From assembly GCA_043770215.1 (NCBI GenBank), contig JAYVIQ010000034.1, positions 1-9,153 on the forward strand: DNA of 9,153 nucleotides, given 5' to 3'. A program made the translations under genes and the position numbers. Of this stretch, positions 7,696-9,153 are shown piece after piece (the stretch's first letter is position 1; each line of letters begins with the position of its first letter). The notes beneath the pieces are model-generated. The model was not told where the DNA came from. It was given only the letters and a program-made list of their open reading frames with translations, and made no database searches. Origin of the DNA: JAYVIQ01 sp043770215 (GTDB lineage Bacteria > Bacteroidota > Bacteroidia > Cytophagales > JAAEPT01).

Positions 7696-7969
7696 CACAA
7701 ATTTGTCCATATTCTAAAAACAATTTATTTTTAATTTTTAAACACAATTTAGCTTTTTAGCAATTCCTTAAACTGTCTGATTAAAAATCAATTACTTTTT
7801 ATATTTATTAAAAGATGAAATGACTAAATTAAGGTTTAGAATCAAAAAAAGATGCGTGACTTTATTTTACAACAGAAGATGTAGACAATAAAAGCATAAA
7901 TCAAAAGAGCAAACAACAAACTTTTAAACCTATGTAATAGTTGTTTTAAATAATGTTTAAAATAAAAAT

Positions 7970-8992
7970 ATGATTTTCAACAGTAAATTTGTAGCACTTT
8001 CTTTAGCATTAATTGTAGGTATAATAACAGCTCTAAGTGGGTTTTATATTTCTGAAATAAGCCTTTTCTACATATTTATAACTGGACTTACTTCTTTTTT
8101 AATTTGTTATGTATCTGGCTATATTTTATTAGAATTGGTTGTTTTTAAAGAGTTGAAAAATTTATACAGAAACATTATAAAGCTAGACAACCTTAGTTCT
8201 AAAAATGCAATAGACCAAATAAATGATTTTAGTGTAAATAAAATGAGCGCTGAACTTTTTAGTTACTCAGAGAAAAAAAACAGAGAACTAAAAAAGATGA
8301 AAGAAATAGAAAGTTTTAGAAGACAGTTTTTAGCAGATATAGCTCATGAACTTAAAACACCTGTACACATAGCTCAAGGATTTATAGAAACACTTATAGA
8401 CGGCGCAATAGACGACTTAGAAGTTAGAGATAGGTTTTTGATAAAAACAAGTACTGCTCTAGAGAATTTAGAATTCATCATAAGAGATTTAATCAATATT
8501 TCACACTTAGAAACAGGCGAAATAAAACCTGATTTCCAGGTTATAGACCTAGTTCCTACTATTAAAAAAATAATCCTTCAATTAGAAGATAAGGCAAAAT
8601 CAAAAAATAAAACCATACAATTTAACCACCCAACTAAAAAAGTATTTGTGCTTGTAGATGAATACAGAATAGGACAAGTAATTTCTAACTTGCTAGCTAA
8701 TGCCATAAACTATTCTGGAGAAAACCTGTCTATTTGGATAAATATTACAGAAACTGATAAAAAATATAGCTTTGCAATTATAGACAACGGAATAGGCATA
8801 GACAAAATACATCATGATAAAATTTTCAATCGATTTTATAGGGTAGACAAAAGCAGATCTAAAGACCAAGGGGGTACAGGTTTAGGTTTAGCTATTGCTA
8901 AGCACATTGTAGAAGTACACAAATCAGAATTAAAACTTGAATCTTCTTTGGGAAAAGGAGCTAAATTTTACTTTGATTTAGAAAAGAAATAA
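7970..8992 (+). CDS. PhoR-like membrane sensor histidine kinase
   Basis: A 340-residue two-component sensor kinase. Two membrane helices lie at the N-terminus (about 6-27 and 31-58), joined by only a few residues, so there is no extracytoplasmic sensor domain. A charged helical linker (about 59-115) follows, possibly a degenerate HAMP or coiled coil. The HisKA domain carries FLADIAHELKTPVHIAQGF with phospho-acceptor His126. The ATPase domain shows the N box (RIGQVISNLLANAINYS; Asn240, Asn244), G1 box DNGIGI (272-277), F box FNRFYRVDKSRS (286-297) and G2 box GGTGLGLAIAKH (301-312), so it looks active. The H-box with GFIETLIDGAIDD resembles PhoR-type kinases of Bacteroidota. It would autophosphorylate and pass phosphate to a response regulator, but none is encoded in the window. 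The ATG at 7970 gives a natural start with an A-rich leader. The signal is unknown. Confidence 0.95.
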   Translation: MIFNSKFVALSLALIVGIITALSGFYISEISLFYIFITGLTSFLICYVSGYILLELVVFKELKNLYRNIIKLDNLSSKNAIDQINDFSVNKMSAELFSYSEKKNRELKKMKEIESFRRQFLADIAHELKTPVHIAQGFIETLIDGAIDDLEVRDRFLIKTSTALENLEFIIRDLINISHLETGEIKPDFQVIDLVPTIKKIILQLEDKAKSKNKTIQFNHPTKKVFVLVDEYRIGQVISNLLANAINYSGENLSIWINITETDKKYSFAIIDNGIGIDKIHHDKIFNRFYRVDKSRSKDQGGTGLGLAIAKHIVEVHKSELKLESSLGKGAKFYFDLEKK

Positions 8993-9046
8993 ACATTAGT
9001 TTTCTAAAATAAAAATACAAATAACCTCTATTAAAGACCAAAAAAA

Positions 9047-9153
9047 CTATTTAAATACCAAAAACAACAACAATGGAATTACAAAAAATGTAAGACCAAC
9101 ATAGACTACACCAATCATTCTGTTGTGATAAGACCACTCTCCTATTTTTTTAG
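9047..9153 (-). CDS. 3' end of an integral membrane protein gene, possibly Na+/phosphate symporter (5' part outside window)
   Basis: On the minus strand an open frame enters from the right edge and ends at TAG (9047-9049), giving 34 complete codons. The residues begin KKIGEWSYHNRMIGVVYVG and continue with a strongly hydrophobic stretch (LTFFVIPLLLFLVF) to a terminal Lys, which looks like the last cytoplasmic linker and membrane helix of a transporter. The pattern of a basic amphipathic stretch, then (I/V)(V/A)YV...FF(V/L)IP(L)LL, reminds me of the end of the Na+/Pi cotransporter (NptA/SLC34) family; this is recalled similarity from a short fragment and is uncertain. It converges on the histidine kinase gene with 54 bases between the stops. 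No clear terminator is visible between them. Confidence 0.7.
   Translation of the reverse strand, partial: KKIGEWSYHNRMIGVVYVGLTFFVIPLLLFLVFK

Larger units (their letters stand above)
7592..7969. other. AT-rich intergenic region before the histidine kinase gene
   Basis: No convincing gene is seen in these 378 bases. The region holds a TA dinucleotide run (7599-7615) and a GC-richer short hairpin, AGAGTAG (7672-7678) pairing with CTACTCT (7689-7695). There are two 23-codon open frames (7639-7710 minus, 7820-7891 plus) without clear support, and AT-rich inverted repeats close to the kinase start (7911-7917 with 7940-7946; 7922-7929 with 7955-7962). No tRNA, transposase remnant or clean Bacteroidota promoter for the kinase could be recognised. 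The region probably contains the kinase promoter and leader. Confidence 0.5.

Noticed and set aside
7820..7891. 23-codon plus-strand open frame (MTKLRFRIKK...) in the intergenic region
   Set aside because: Highly basic, very short, no ribosome binding or promoter signal and no recognised family; expected by chance in AT-rich DNA.
7911..7962. Inverted repeats AAACAAC/GTTGTTT and TTTTAAAC/GTTTAAAA before the kinase gene
   Set aside because: The arms are short and AT-rich, and TTTAAA is itself palindromic, so chance occurrence is likely; not called as an operator.

Overview
The window looks like chromosomal DNA from a member of the Bacteroidota, probably a gliding or T9SS-bearing flavobacterium-like organism. 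Three things point there. The giant first gene ends in a gliding-motility-type (type B) T9SS sorting domain. One promoter fits the Bacteroidota -7 consensus TAnnTTTG. The DNA is strongly AT-rich, with A-rich leaders that lack Shine-Dalgarno sites. The genus cannot be fixed from the sequence.

Layout: (1) Bases 2-6340 (+) are the 3' part of a giant secreted, multi-domain surface protein or adhesin whose start lies outside the window. It has Ig-like domains, three tandem copies of an Ig-like plus jelly-roll-like unit, a second family of PKD-like repeats, and the C-terminal sorting domain. (2) A compact bidirectional terminator (6355-6384) separates it from a convergent DUF445 membrane protein gene (6401-7000, -). 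(3) msrB (methionine-R-sulfoxide reductase, 7167-7559, +) is divergent from the DUF445 gene; a perfect 11-bp inverted repeat lies just before its start. (4) An AT-rich region of about 410 bp without a clear gene (7560-7969) holds a possible weak terminator, a TA repeat and a small hairpin. (5) A PhoR-like membrane histidine kinase (7970-8992, +) follows. (6) At the right edge is the 3' end of a convergent membrane protein gene (9047-9153, -), possibly a Na+/phosphate symporter.

The genes do not form one operon; strand alternates almost gene by gene. The giant protein would be exported by the Sec system and then T9SS, and attached to or released from the cell surface. MsrB repairs oxidised methionine in the cytoplasm. 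The histidine kinase has almost no extracytoplasmic loop, and no response regulator is visible. If the right-edge gene is a phosphate symporter, the PhoR-like kinase beside it may hint at phosphate sensing, but that is inference. I found no CRISPR array, no insertion sequence, no RNA gene, and no clear evidence of an undescribed defence or mobile system. The points most worth a second look are the repeat architecture of the giant protein, the missing resolving cysteine of MsrB, the palindrome before msrB and the non-coding island before the kinase.
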